Positions 43,154-51,921 of a stretch of DNA of 64,000 bases are shown here, piece after piece. Source of the stretch: an uncultured Dehalococcoidia bacterium (GTDB lineage Bacteria > Chloroflexota > Dehalococcoidia > Lucifugimonadales > UBA3495); contig OY282456.1 in assembly GCA_958296225.1 (NCBI GenBank), positions 620,001 through 684,000 on the forward strand. The letters are read 5' to 3'. The first letter of the stretch is position 1; each line of letters begins with the position of its first letter. The notes under the pieces were generated by a model. It was not told where the DNA came from, made no database searches, and was given only the letters and a program-made list of their open reading frames with translations. The position numbers and the translations under genes are program-made.

Positions 43154-43422
43154 TTCGTCCGGTTCTGGAGTTGAGACTTATGAGCTGCGTCCAGATTATC
43201 CCGTTCCTCTTCCTTGAACTCTCCGATGGCATCGCGGAAATACTGGCCAATCTCTTCCCCGCACTCGTGAATTGATTCGGCATCGGCCTCCGGGCCGGAC
43301 TTCTTTACACGTGAGTAGCGCGGGTAATAATCCAGTGCGCCGGCGAAGTCAAAAATCCGCGCCATCCCCTCCGGAAAGGACGGCCGGGCATAGTTGAAGT
43401 GCCGGTACTTTTTATGAATCAT
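43150..43422 (-). CDS. Hypothetical protein upstream of the DUF2335 gene
   Basis: A 90-residue, charged and aromatic-rich protein (MIHKKYRHFNYARPSFPEGM, then YYPRYSRVKKSGPEADAES). ATG 43422 has GGAGG 6 bases upstream. Its last codons overlap the DUF2335 start, so the two were translationally coupled. There is no recognisable catalytic motif. It may be an antitoxin-like or accessory partner, but that is speculation. Confidence 0.65.
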   Translation of the reverse strand: MIHKKYRHFNYARPSFPEGMARIFDFAGALDYYPRYSRVKKSGPEADAESIHECGEEIGQYFRDAIGEFKEEERDNLDAAHKSQLQNRTK

Positions 43423-43537
43423 CGCTGACCTCCATACCGCGCCGCAACGGTTAACGACAGGATAGGCTGTCTGCTATCATAACGCAACCTTTTGACACAA
43501 CATCGGCGGCGTTGCCGCCAACGGAGAGACCGCCAAA

Positions 43538-43957
43538 ATGTCCGACCACTCCAACCCCTCCGCAGCCACCCTCACCCCCGGGCTCACCGGCCGCCGCGAC
43601 CTGCTGGTGTGCGAGCATAATGTTGCGCCCCACGTCGCCAAGCTCAGCACGCCGTCCATGATTCGCGCCATGGAGCAGGCGTCCCAGCGCGCTATCCTGG
43701 ACCACCTGCCGCCGGAGCAGTCTACCGTGGGGTTCGAGGTCAACATCCGTCACGTCGCCGGGGCCGACATCGGCTCTACCGTCGTCGCCGTCGCCGAGCT
43801 GGAGCGCATCGACGGGCGCTGGCTCTATTTCAAGGTGTCAGCTTTTGACGGCGACCGTACCATCGGCGTGGGCACTCACCGCCGCGCCATCATCACCCTG
43901 CCCCCCGACGCTGCCAACCGGGGCGGCGGCAACGACAGCCATACCCATGAACTCTGA
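43538..43957 (+). CDS. FlK-like hotdog thioesterase
   Basis: A 139-residue single-domain hotdog-fold protein of the fluoroacetyl-CoA thioesterase-like family. LSTPSMIRAMEQASQRAILD near residue 45 contains the STP segment and the helix with a conserved Glu; TVGFEVNIRHVAGADIGS near residue 65 and GVGTHRRAII near residue 110 complete the fold. It would hydrolyse an acyl-CoA or a related thioester; fluoroacetate specificity is not implied. It is a monocistronic gene ended by a hairpin. Confidence 0.88.
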   Translation: MSDHSNPSAATLTPGLTGRRDLLVCEHNVAPHVAKLSTPSMIRAMEQASQRAILDHLPPEQSTVGFEVNIRHVAGADIGSTVVAVAELERIDGRWLYFKVSAFDGDRTIGVGTHRRAIITLPPDAANRGGGNDSHTHEL

Positions 43958-43960
43958 AAA

Positions 43961-43992
43961 GAACCGGCGCTGGGGGTGGGAAGCGCCGGTTC
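43961..43992. terminator. Bidirectional terminator hairpin
   Basis: A perfect 11-bp stem (GAACCGGCGCT/AGCGCCGGTTC) with a 10-nt loop, 3 bases after the thioesterase stop and 44 bases beyond the end of the convergent NHL gene. Confidence 0.65.
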
Positions 43993-44035
43993 CGGGGGAA
44001 AGTCGTAATCGACTTGCTGGACGGTGCCCCTTTTC

Positions 44036-45085
44036 CTACAGGTTAAACTGCGGGTCCAGGTAGGAGTCGTCCTTTTCGTAAATCTGCAACCGGGAGCGCA
44101 GAGTGTCGCTCACGATGAGCCGGTTGTTGGCCCGGTCAAAGGTGCAGGACATCGGCATCCGGAAAGTCCGCTGCTGCTGCTCCAGGTCGGGTACCCGGCG
44201 GCGGGCTTTAACCATGTCCGGGTTGGCGTTGAGGGACAGGTCGCCCCACTCCGACACCTCGGTGGCGTCGCCTTCCAGGTAGGCCAGCGGGCGGGCGTCG
44301 GCGTCGTAAATCACGATGCGCTCGTTGAGCCAGTCCGCCACGTAAACGTCCCCATCGTTGTCAATGTCAACGTCCAGCGGGTGGTTCAGCTCCCCGGAGC
44401 GGCTGCCCCGGCTGCCGAAGGTTCGCAGGTGGGTGCCGCCGGCGGTGTACTTCTGCACCCGGTGGTTGCCCCAGTCGGCGATGTAGAGGTCGCCGCTGTT
44501 GTCAATGCCGATACCCGACGGCATTTCCAGGTCTTCGGCGCCGTCGCCCTTGACGCCAAAGCCGCCCAGGAAGTCGCCGTCCTTGCTGAATTTCTGGATC
44601 CGACTGGTGCGCGCCGAGACCACCCAGAGGTTCTGGTCGGCATCAAACGCGAGGCCGGCGGCGCCGTTGAGCTGGCCTTCGCCGTCACCGCTCTCGCCCC
44701 ACTGCTTCAGCAGGTTGCCGTCAGCGTCGAAAACGGAGATTTGGTTCTTCCATTCGTCCGACGCGTAAACATTGCCCTCGGCATCAGTAGTGATGCCGGT
44801 AATCCACATGAACAGGCTGCCCGAATTGGCCTGGTAAGCGATACCTTCGCGGCCAAATTCGCCCAGGAACTCCTCGCCGCCCTTGCCGTCCAGGTTGCCG
44901 ACGGTGCACTTGGTGATGCGGGCGCTGGGGTTCTGCTCGCCGCCACGGTTGGCGACGTACATCACGCCATCGGGCAGCGCGGCAACGCCGACGGGCTGGC
45001 TGAATCCCATGCCCACCTGGCCCTGGCGACCGACGTTCTTGACATACAGCCATGCCCGACCGCTGGCTACGGTATTCTGAGGCAT
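44036..45085 (-). CDS. NHL-repeat beta-propeller protein
   Basis: A 349-residue protein with about five NHL units (VYASDEWKNQISVFDADGN, LYIADWGNHRVQKYTAGG, VYVADWLNERIVIYDADAR). It aligns with the protein at 2387-3460, including the shared GVMYVANRG start and the RSRLQIY end. GGAGGATTAACT precedes ATG 45085. It is the third gene of the second DUF1800-DUF1501-NHL cassette, and no signal peptide is seen. Role unknown. Confidence 0.9.
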   Translation of the reverse strand: MPQNTVASGRAWLYVKNVGRQGQVGMGFSQPVGVAALPDGVMYVANRGGEQNPSARITKCTVGNLDGKGGEEFLGEFGREGIAYQANSGSLFMWITGITTDAEGNVYASDEWKNQISVFDADGNLLKQWGESGDGEGQLNGAAGLAFDADQNLWVVSARTSRIQKFSKDGDFLGGFGVKGDGAEDLEMPSGIGIDNSGDLYIADWGNHRVQKYTAGGTHLRTFGSRGSRSGELNHPLDVDIDNDGDVYVADWLNERIVIYDADARPLAYLEGDATEVSEWGDLSLNANPDMVKARRRVPDLEQQQRTFRMPMSCTFDRANNRLIVSDTLRSRLQIYEKDDSYLDPQFNL

Positions 45086-45172
45086 AGTTAATCCTCCAAT
45101 TGCTATTCGTTGGTCAAGGCGGCGACGCTATCGCTGGGATGCGCCGCCGCCGTGCTTGCTGGGCCGGAGGGC

Positions 45173-46306
45173 TTACTTCTTGATGAAGTCCAGCTTGGGG
45201 AAGTTGCCGTTGACGATGGGGTTGGCATCCATGCCCAGCCAATCCTCAACGATGCTGGTGTACGCGCCGCGGAAGTCGTAGTTGGGAACCAGGTCGCCCT
45301 GTTCCAGGTCTTCGTTCTTCCGGGACGGATACTCGCCATAGAAGCCGCCCTTGACGGGATCGCCGATAACGAAGGCAGCGCCGGCTGCGCCGTGGTCGGT
45401 GCCGGAGCCGTTGTCGCGGACGCGGCGGCCGAACTCGGTGAACAGGTACATGACGATGTTCTCGCCGGTGTTGTGTTCCTTCATATCCTGGAAGAAGGCG
45501 CTGACGCCCTCGGAGATTTCCTTCCACAGCATCGGGTGGGCCGCGGCCTCACCGGCGTGGGTGTCAAAGCTGCCGTGCTGGGTGTAGAAAATCTTGGTGC
45601 CCAGGTCGGCCATATAGACCTGAGCGATGTCGCGCAGGTGATGGGCGATGGGGCTGTTGGGATACTCCACGTTGCTGGAGTACTGCTCCGGCGCAACCTT
45701 CACGATGTCGGCGCCGACCATGGCGTCGGTGCCGGTGGAGCGCAGGTAGTCATTGACGAAGCTGCCACCCACGGTGGGGGAATACATCTTGGAGAACAGG
45801 TCCAGAGCCTTGGAGCGCTGGTCAACGTCGCTGATGCCGGTCAGCAGGCCATAGGTGCTCAGGTCGGCGATGGCGGCTACCGGGACGCCGGGGACGGCCA
45901 GCGCGCGGGGCAGGCCGTGGCCGAAGTTGATGGCCGTCAACACGTTCTCTTTGTCCGGGTCCATCTCGCGGGCGACGCGGCCGGCCCAGCCCTCGGTGCC
46001 AACCTTGTCCGGCTCGCAGGTGTGCCAGATGTCCATGCTGCGGAAGTGGGAGCGCGGGCTGTCGGCGTAGCCGATGCCGTGAATGACGGCCAGGCGGCCC
46101 TCGTCAAAGAGCTCCTTCATCGGGCCCATAGTGGGGGTGAAGCCAAGCTCGTCAGTGACGGGAATGATGTCTTCCCGCTTGTAGTGGATGGTCGGCCGGT
46201 TGTCGTAGTACAACGAGTCGTTGTAGGGGATCACCGTGTTGAAATAGTCGTTGCCGCCGGTGAGCTGCAGGACCACGATGACCGGATCTTTCTTCGTGGA
46301 GGTCAT
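45173..46306 (-). CDS. DUF1501 family protein
   Basis: A 377-residue paralogue of 1168-2301 with the same length and motifs: LQLTGGNDYFNTVIPYNDS, RSHFRSMDIWHTCEPDKVG and FTEFGRRVRDNGSGTDHGA. AAGGAG precedes ATG 46306. No secretion signal is present. It is the middle gene of a cassette transcribed from the promoter at 47896-47924. DUF1501 proteins share a phosphatase-superfamily-like core, but no activity has been assigned. Confidence 0.93.
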   Translation of the reverse strand: MTSTKKDPVIVVLQLTGGNDYFNTVIPYNDSLYYDNRPTIHYKREDIIPVTDELGFTPTMGPMKELFDEGRLAVIHGIGYADSPRSHFRSMDIWHTCEPDKVGTEGWAGRVAREMDPDKENVLTAINFGHGLPRALAVPGVPVAAIADLSTYGLLTGISDVDQRSKALDLFSKMYSPTVGGSFVNDYLRSTGTDAMVGADIVKVAPEQYSSNVEYPNSPIAHHLRDIAQVYMADLGTKIFYTQHGSFDTHAGEAAAHPMLWKEISEGVSAFFQDMKEHNTGENIVMYLFTEFGRRVRDNGSGTDHGAAGAAFVIGDPVKGGFYGEYPSRKNEDLEQGDLVPNYDFRGAYTSIVEDWLGMDANPIVNGNFPKLDFIKK

Positions 46307-46414
46307 TGCGTATGCTCCTTGATTGGTGTTGTTGGTGAGTACGTCGAACCGCTGGGAAATCGCCGAGGCCGGCCGGCTGTCTGCTGCTGATGGCCCGCCT
46401 CGGCTGCGTTCCGT

Positions 46415-47815
46415 TTAGCCGAACTGGTACTCGGTGGTGGCGCTGATGAGAGCCATGGTCTCGCCGATGCGGGTAGCGGCGGCCGTGCGGTCGCCCCAGT
46501 TGACGTCGCCGCCGGCGCGGACGTGCTCCGCCAGCTGGCCCCGGGTCTCTTCGCTCAGCTCGACGAAGCCCATATACTCGGTGCAAGCGTTCAGCATATG
46601 GTCGGGAGTGCTTACGCCCTCGTCCTGCATCCGGTCGATAATATCGCGCATTCCGGGCAGTTCGGGGTTGGACACCCGGTCGGCCACGAAGTTGATGCGG
46701 GCCAGCAGCGCGCCGGAGTTAATCCACTCCAGGCCGGTATGCCAGCCTTCCACCGACGGCGGGTCCAGGATGGACTGGCCCATATAGGTGGGTTCCTTGC
46801 CGATGTTGAGCACGCCGGGGTCGGGGTTCTCATAGAGGCCCACCATGCGCAGGGTGCCGGCGACTACTTCGGCAGGGCTCTTAATCTTCTGGAAGCGGGC
46901 GTCCTTGAACCACTGGGACAGGAGCATATGGCGCAGAACGGCCTTAATCTCGAAGCCGGAGTCCTCAAAGACCTGGCACATTTCGTCCAGCGCGTCCTCA
47001 TCGCGGGCCGGCTCAATGGTCCAGGCGGGAACCTGCGGCTCGTCGGCGACGAAGAAGTTGTAGAGGTGGCGGCAGATGAAGCGGGAGGTGGCCGGCTGCT
47101 TCAGGACGATGTCGATGATGTCCTCACCGTTGAAGTTGCCGGTCTCGCCCAGGAAGGTTTTTTCGCCGAAGTCGTGGTCTTCTTCGTGGTAGGCGAACTT
47201 CCAGGGGTAGCGGCCATAGGGAGCGCGGGGCAGCTTGGCCTGAATCGTCCAGCCGGTAAAGGCCCGCGAACACTCCCGAACGTCAACCTCGGTGTAGTTG
47301 GAAACGCCCATGGAGAACAGTTCCAGCAGCTCGCGGCCCCAGTTCTCGTTCACGGCGTCCCGGTGGTTTTCGTTGTTGTCCAGCCAGAAAATCATGGCCG
47401 GGTTCTTGGACAGCTCAACCAGCATCTCCCGATAGTTGCCCATGCCGAACTTCCGCAGCATATCAATCTGCTCGAGCAGCTGGTCGCAGTTGTCAACCTT
47501 GGAGTTGCCGGTGGCAAAGACGTGGTGCCAGAACAGAGACATCTTCTCTTCCAGCGGCCGGTCGCTGGAAACCATGTTGTACATCCAGTTCGCCTGGCCG
47601 GAGAAGGGAACGCCGCCGGGGAGCAAGAAGCTGGGGTGATACCGCAGCAGCAGCGCCATCTTGCCGCCCTCGTGGTCCGCGGGCGGATTCAGCAGCTCTT
47701 CTACGGTGGCTTCGTAACCCTGGGCAACGCATCGCTCCAGCTCCGCGCGGTTGGCGCCAAATCCGGCGCGCCGCATCAGGTGGGCCATCAGTGCCAGGTC
47801 ATCTTTATATGACAT
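46415..47815 (-). CDS. DUF1800 family protein
   Basis: A 466-residue complete family member. The N-terminus has LMAHLMRRAGFGANRAELER; the core has KMSLFWHHVFATGNSKVDN near residue 95, LVELSKNPAMIFWLDNNEN near 135 and ENWGRELLELFSMGVSNYTE near 160, with CRHLYNFFVADEPQ near 245. The C-terminus matches the partial gene at 2-409. GGAAGGAGG precedes ATG 47815. It is the first gene of the second cassette, with its own promoter. The function of the family is unknown. Confidence 0.94.
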   Translation of the reverse strand: MSYKDDLALMAHLMRRAGFGANRAELERCVAQGYEATVEELLNPPADHEGGKMALLLRYHPSFLLPGGVPFSGQANWMYNMVSSDRPLEEKMSLFWHHVFATGNSKVDNCDQLLEQIDMLRKFGMGNYREMLVELSKNPAMIFWLDNNENHRDAVNENWGRELLELFSMGVSNYTEVDVRECSRAFTGWTIQAKLPRAPYGRYPWKFAYHEEDHDFGEKTFLGETGNFNGEDIIDIVLKQPATSRFICRHLYNFFVADEPQVPAWTIEPARDEDALDEMCQVFEDSGFEIKAVLRHMLLSQWFKDARFQKIKSPAEVVAGTLRMVGLYENPDPGVLNIGKEPTYMGQSILDPPSVEGWHTGLEWINSGALLARINFVADRVSNPELPGMRDIIDRMQDEGVSTPDHMLNACTEYMGFVELSEETRGQLAEHVRAGGDVNWGDRTAAATRIGETMALISATTEYQFG

Positions 47816-47895
47816 CCTGTGCCTCCTTCCTGCAATTTTGTTCTACTACAGCCAGGAATCCCAATTTATCCCCGGCTACCGATGATTTGCTCCGT

Positions 47896-47924
47896 AGTTT
47901 AATTTAGTCGTAACACGGTGTCAA
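47896..47924 (-). promoter_or_regulatory. Sigma-70-type promoter of the DUF1800 cassette
   Basis: On the minus strand TTGACA, a 17-base spacer and TAAACT, in an AT-rich gap. The transcript would start near 47889 with a leader of about 75 bases. Hexamers and spacing equal those at 31271-31299. Confidence 0.7.
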
Positions 47925-48005
47925 CAAAAAAACCCGACTACGGCTCAAATTTGATAACGATTATAAACTGGTAACGAACCGCAAACAAGCCCCCGGCAGT
48001 GCCAT

Positions 48006-48128
48006 GGTAGCGTTCCGTTTTTAGGTGGTCGGGGCTTTGCAAAGTCAGGGACGCCGCTCTTGCCGTTCCTGGATGCCCGCTTTCGCGGGAACGGGGAATA
48101 ACCAAACCACCTGAAACGGAACGCTACC
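48006..48128. mobile_element. MITE, 123 bp, same family as 38612-38733
   Basis: Ends GGTAGCGTTCCGTTTTTAGG and CCTGAAACGGAACGCTACC match the IS at 58040-59115. The interior, including the GCCCGC/GCGGG palindrome and the GGGAATAACC segment before the right end, matches the other MITE closely. It ends 5 bases before an IS5-type remnant. Confidence 0.87.
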
Positions 48129-48133
48129 GTTTT

Positions 48134-48997
48134 AGGGGCGTGTGGTCAAATTGGGGATATGGTGGTAAGTTGGCGCCGTTAGCCGCAATCTGCAACTAGG
48201 AGGGCTGTCCCGTGTCCACCGCCGCCGCCGCTTATCACCGCCACGACATCTCCGACCGCGCCTGGCCAATCCTGGAACCTCGCCTCCCCGGCTCCTCCGG
48301 CAAAGTCGGGCGCCCGGCACAGAACAACCGCCGCTTCATCAACGCCGTCTTTTGGGTGCTGCACACCGGGGCCCCTGGCGCGACTTGCCCCCGGACTACG
48401 GCGACTGGAGCAATACTCACCGCCGCTTGATCCGCGGGCGCAATCAAAACGTCTGGGCCGAATTGCAGGAAGCGCCGGTTGACGACCCGGATTTTGAGTG
48501 GCTGATGATTGACGCCAGTTAGATCAAGATACACCAGCACGGCGTTGGGGCCCGGGGCGGGAATCAGGCCGTCGGCCACACTACTAAAGGGGGCTGAATA
48601 CGAAACTGCATCCGGCGGTGGATGCCCACGGGATGACGGTGCGAATGGTGGTAACGGCGGGCACAGTGGCGGACTGTACCCCCAGGCGGGGGCGCTGATT
48701 GAGGGCATTGCGGCGAAGCATTTGCTGGCGAAGGGGTACGACACTAATCAAGTGCTGGCGGCGGCGCGTGCGGCGGGCATGACGCCGATGATACCGCCGC
48801 AGCGGAATCGGCGCGAGCCTCAGGACTATGACGCGGATTCGTACCAAGCGCGTCATTTGGTGGCGAACGGGTTTGGCAAGTTCAAGGAGTGGCGGGGCGT
48901 AGCGACGCGGTATGCCAAAAACGCGGCATCGTATTCGGCGATTTGCCAGATACGGGCCTTGGCGCTGTGGGCCAAAATAGTTTGACGACACGCCCTA
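48134..48997 (+). mobile_element. IS5-type insertion sequence remnant
   Basis: Inverted ends GGGGCGTGTGGTCAAA (left) and GGGCGTGTCGTCAAA (right, complement) lie inside a TA at each side, like the TA target duplications of IS5-family elements. The enclosed transposase gene is broken, so the element cannot move on its own. Confidence 0.78.
48212..48985 (+). pseudogene. IS5-family transposase, multiply disrupted
   Basis: GTG 48212 starts HDISDRAWPILEPRLPG and NRRFINAVFWVLHTGAP, the N-terminus of IS5/IS1031-type transposases. A frameshift follows in a GGGGCCCC run near 48370. A further frame gives DDPDFEWLMIDAS, then a TAG at 48520-48522 where the family has a histidine. The remainder (ALIEGIAAKHLLAKGYDTN, RNRREPQDYDADSYQARHLV, WRGVATRYAKNAASY) continues after another shift. 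The DDE residues are spread over different frames, so the enzyme is inactive. Confidence 0.85.
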
Positions 48998-49165
48998 GCC
49001 AGCCACCTGCCCATAGCGCGCCGTGTGGTGCATCCCGTCAATAATCCTCAATCCTCCCTATGCCGATCTCCGGCGGCAGGGGCAGGGATAATTTGGGGAC
49101 GGCCTGCTGTACGCTGAAAAGGTACAGCAGTTCCTCGCGAGCAAGCTATAAGTCCGGTCTGAACC
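48998..49165 (-). pseudogene. C-terminal remnant of a DUF4058 gene
   Basis: On the minus strand LLYLFSVQQAVPKLSLPLPPE and, after a frameshift, MHHTARYGQVAG match the C-terminal part of the intact DUF4058 protein at 50152-50979. The remnant abuts the IS5-type element, whose insertion may have removed the rest. Confidence 0.75.
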
Positions 49166-49187
49166 ATACCTTGCGCTGTATCCGCAA

Positions 49188-50111
49188 CTACCCCGCGCCG
49201 GTAAACGCAACATTGTCGCGCAGCCCACGAACCGGGGCCCATTGCACGCGACGCCTGTCCTCGCCGCCGCGCCGCTCAACTATACTGAACTCTTGAAGCC
49301 AACTCTGCCGGCGCCGGGTAGTGCGCGGCAAGTCGCCGGAGAGGGGCAGCCGGCAAATCTCCAGGTCTTGCAGGTCGGACGCGAAAGGAGAGACATATTC
49401 TGCCATCCCATAGTTATCCCTATGGAACGTCAGCAGCCCCAAAGTTGGCGTAATGCGCGCGTATAAATCAGCGAGAGTATCTCTTATGTCGTCTTGCCGT
49501 GGCCGGTAAAAAGCGTGCAATGCTGCCAGCCAGCGTTCCGAATCGGGTGGGACATTCACATCGACAATACCATTGATGCGCCGTGTCTCGACAGCAGGCA
49601 GCCGTACCGGCAAATCCGGCAGCGTAGTCAGCAAAGTTTCAAACCGCTCCCCAATTCGTTCTCCCATAGCCACCATATCAGCGCTGTCGTCAATCAAGTC
49701 AATTCCAATTCGCGGCGCGGGTTGGCCATCGCAGAGCAATTCCAGCGCCGCCAGCCACAGCCCGAACTTTGCCGCCAGCGCGCCGCAGCCGAAATCAGCG
49801 ACATACAAAGCCGCCCGGTCGGTCAGGCGGCCGCCGCGCCGCTGCGCGATGCGGAGAAATGACGCATAGGCCAGGTTGACTTGAAAGGGATGATACCAAA
49901 GCGCGTACAGCGCCGGCGCCAACGGATGCCGGTAATCCGGCATTTCCAGATTCGCCAGCCGGTCATGGAGACTGCCAAACGCCTGCCGGAGTTCCCGTCC
50001 CTTCCGGTCATCGCTCCAATCCCGGGACGCCTCAGCGAGCGCAGTGCTCGCCGCATCGGCTATTGCCGTATCCAATGCGCCGGCGATGCTGCGCCTGACC
50101 TGCTCATCCAT
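49188..50111 (-). CDS. Hypothetical protein with a methyltransferase-like motif
   Basis: A 307-residue protein. I placed the start at ATG 50111 because the longer frame upstream only mirrors the DUF4058 gene. Residues 105-150 read VADFGCGALAAKFGLWLAAL then RIGIDLIDDS, resembling motif I and the acidic loop of class I SAM-dependent methyltransferases, but motif IV is not clear. No other domain is recognised. It is sandwiched between an intact and a remnant DUF4058 gene and may have moved with them. Confidence 0.6.
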   Translation of the reverse strand: MDEQVRRSIAGALDTAIADAASTALAEASRDWSDDRKGRELRQAFGSLHDRLANLEMPDYRHPLAPALYALWYHPFQVNLAYASFLRIAQRRGGRLTDRAALYVADFGCGALAAKFGLWLAALELLCDGQPAPRIGIDLIDDSADMVAMGERIGERFETLLTTLPDLPVRLPAVETRRINGIVDVNVPPDSERWLAALHAFYRPRQDDIRDTLADLYARITPTLGLLTFHRDNYGMAEYVSPFASDLQDLEICRLPLSGDLPRTTRRRQSWLQEFSIVERRGGEDRRRVQWAPVRGLRDNVAFTGAG

Positions 50112-50151
50112 AATTCCGCAACCCCTGCTCTCCGTCGGCCATTGCCGCTGC

Positions 50152-50979
50152 TTATGCCGGCCGGCGCAAGGCCGCCACCCGTCCCGCAATCCACTGCTGC
50201 ACTTCCGGCGCAAAGGCCGGTTCCGGCGGCGGGTTGTCATAGCCCGCCACCTGCCCGTAGCGCGCCGTGTGGTGCAGGGCGTTGACGATGGGGCCGAGGT
50301 CAGCCTCCGGCTCATCGTCCTCCGGCAGCAGGGGCAGGGCAAACTTGGGGATGGCCTGCTGCACGCGGAACGGGTACAGCAGCGCATCGGGCCGCTCCCA
50401 GCCCCGGCACACCAGGATGCGGTAGTCGCTGGCCGGCGGCGGGGTCTCCAGGGGCATCGGTTCCCACCGCCGCAGCAGGTCAATCTCAACCAGATTGACG
50501 CCGCTGGCGATAATCGCTTCACGCTTGCGGAGATAGCGGAGGCGCTCCCTTCCCGGCGCCTTGTTGGTGGGCGATAGAACCTCAATGATGGTGACGGCCT
50601 CCCTTTCGGGCACGGTTTCCACACGCAGCCAGTTGACCTTAACCTCCCGGGGCATCCGAACCCGCACGGCGGCGGCTCCGGCCGGCGGGGCGGCGACGGT
50701 TGCCGTCGCCAGCGCCGTTGCGGAGCCACGCGCCGCCGGGTCTCCGGGTTCGTCGGTCACCAGCGCGTCGGGTATCATCAGGGCCAGACTTGGCGGCGGG
50801 CCGAAAGGCGGTTCAACCTCAACGCGCCGGTGCAAGGCAATGCGGTAGTTGCCGGGCAGCTGCGGCCCCAGTTCTGCAGCCATAGCTGCAATCAAACGGT
50901 CGTGAAAGTCCGGCCAGATGTCCCGGCGCTCCAGGTACGGGTTCATGCCGGGAAACGGGTTGTCGTATTGCATCGTCAT
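50152..50979 (-). CDS. DUF4058 family protein
   Basis: A 275-residue protein with the family start NPFPGMNPYLERRDIWPDFHDRL and the core REAVTIIEVLSPTNKAPGRERLRYLRKREAII, whose E-(x)n-K pattern resembles a degenerate PD-(D/E)xK nuclease fold, followed by NLVEIDLLR. DUF4058 proteins are abundant in Cyanobacteria, Chloroflexota and Planctomycetota; their function is unknown. The C-terminus (PKFALPLLPEDDEPEADLGP) is duplicated as the remnant at 48998-49165. Confidence 0.85.
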   Translation of the reverse strand: MTMQYDNPFPGMNPYLERRDIWPDFHDRLIAAMAAELGPQLPGNYRIALHRRVEVEPPFGPPPSLALMIPDALVTDEPGDPAARGSATALATATVAAPPAGAAAVRVRMPREVKVNWLRVETVPEREAVTIIEVLSPTNKAPGRERLRYLRKREAIIASGVNLVEIDLLRRWEPMPLETPPPASDYRILVCRGWERPDALLYPFRVQQAIPKFALPLLPEDDEPEADLGPIVNALHHTARYGQVAGYDNPPPEPAFAPEVQQWIAGRVAALRRPA

Positions 50980-51009
50980 CGCCCCCGCGCGCGAAAAGGG
51001 CCCCGCCGG

Positions 51010-51921
51010 TCAGTACCAGTAATAAGGCGCATCAGCTCGCCGGGCCCAACTTTCCCGCCCGGTTTGGCGCATCGCCGGCCCTAATGCCGCCATCTGCCGA
51101 TGCCATTCGCCGGCGCCGAAATTGTGCCACATACCATGCCCCGGCAGCAGCCACTGCACCGGCAGGGCGGCCAGTAATTCCATCGTATCGGCCAGGATGG
51201 CCCACGAGTAGAAGGTTTGCGACGGGAAAACGTCCGGCTCGCCCCGCCGGTGGTTCCAGTGCAGCGTGTCGCCGGTGAACAGATGCCGGTCATCCAGGTG
51301 ATAGACCACGTGACCCTCGGTATGCCCCGGCGCGGGAATGGAAACTGCGCCGGGCGCGATGGCGGCCGGGCCGTCGCCATCGGTTATGTCGGTGGCGTAG
51401 GGGGCGGCGTCGGCGTCGGCGGCGCCAATCCAGACGCGGGCGCCATAGCGTTCCGCCCAGCGGCCGGCGTCGGCAACGTCATCGCGGTGGGTCAGCAGAA
51501 TCTGGGCGATGCCGCCCAGGTCGTCAATGGCATCCGCCAGCGGGCGATTGTAGCGCGGGGAGTCCACCATCAGGTTGCCGTCCGGGCGGGTTGCCAGATA
51601 CGAATGGGCGGCGAAAGACGCCATCGCGTTGCTGCCCAAAGCATATATGCCGCCGGCCAGCGGGTAGGGGAACACGCCGGCCGGCGCGCGCGGCTGCCGG
51701 CGGTTGCCGATGGAACTGGTGGGACAGGCCGCGGCGGCGCGCCACATTGCCGCCGTCTCGCCTTCATTCACGGGCTGGCGCGCTACAAAAGAACGCCCGG
51801 CAGCGTCCATGCCAATCAGCCCCGGCGCCCAGTGCCGCGCCGAGTCGCAGCGGATGCAGCGGGTGTCCACGTACCAGTCGCCGGGGGCGTCGTCAAGATG
51901 CGCCAGGTCAGGCCGGGGCAT
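51010..51921 (-). CDS. MBL-fold hydrolase with N-terminal ferredoxin-like domain
   Basis: A 303-residue protein. Residues 15-75 resemble a small iron-sulfur ferredoxin domain (CIRC near residue 22, AACPTSSIG near 68), though one cluster cysteine position reads Ala. Residues 85-303 form a metallo-beta-lactamase fold: LTHRDDVADA near residue 145 replaces the usual HxHxDH, as in a known subgroup; PGHTEGHVVYHL near 200; FTGDTL near 217; LLPGHG near 258. It probably hydrolyses a thioester or related substrate with electron transfer or sensing by the cluster. It overlaps the CoA-binding gene by 14 bases. Confidence 0.85.
   Translation of the reverse strand: MPRPDLAHLDDAPGDWYVDTRCIRCDSARHWAPGLIGMDAAGRSFVARQPVNEGETAAMWRAAAACPTSSIGNRRQPRAPAGVFPYPLAGGIYALGSNAMASFAAHSYLATRPDGNLMVDSPRYNRPLADAIDDLGGIAQILLTHRDDVADAGRWAERYGARVWIGAADADAAPYATDITDGDGPAAIAPGAVSIPAPGHTEGHVVYHLDDRHLFTGDTLHWNHRRGEPDVFPSQTFYSWAILADTMELLAALPVQWLLPGHGMWHNFGAGEWHRQMAALGPAMRQTGRESWARRADAPYYWY

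Noticed and set aside
50112..50729. A long upstream extension of the methyltransferase-like gene
   Set aside because: The extension is opposite-frame translation of the DUF4058 gene on the same strand; ATG 50111 is the sensible start.
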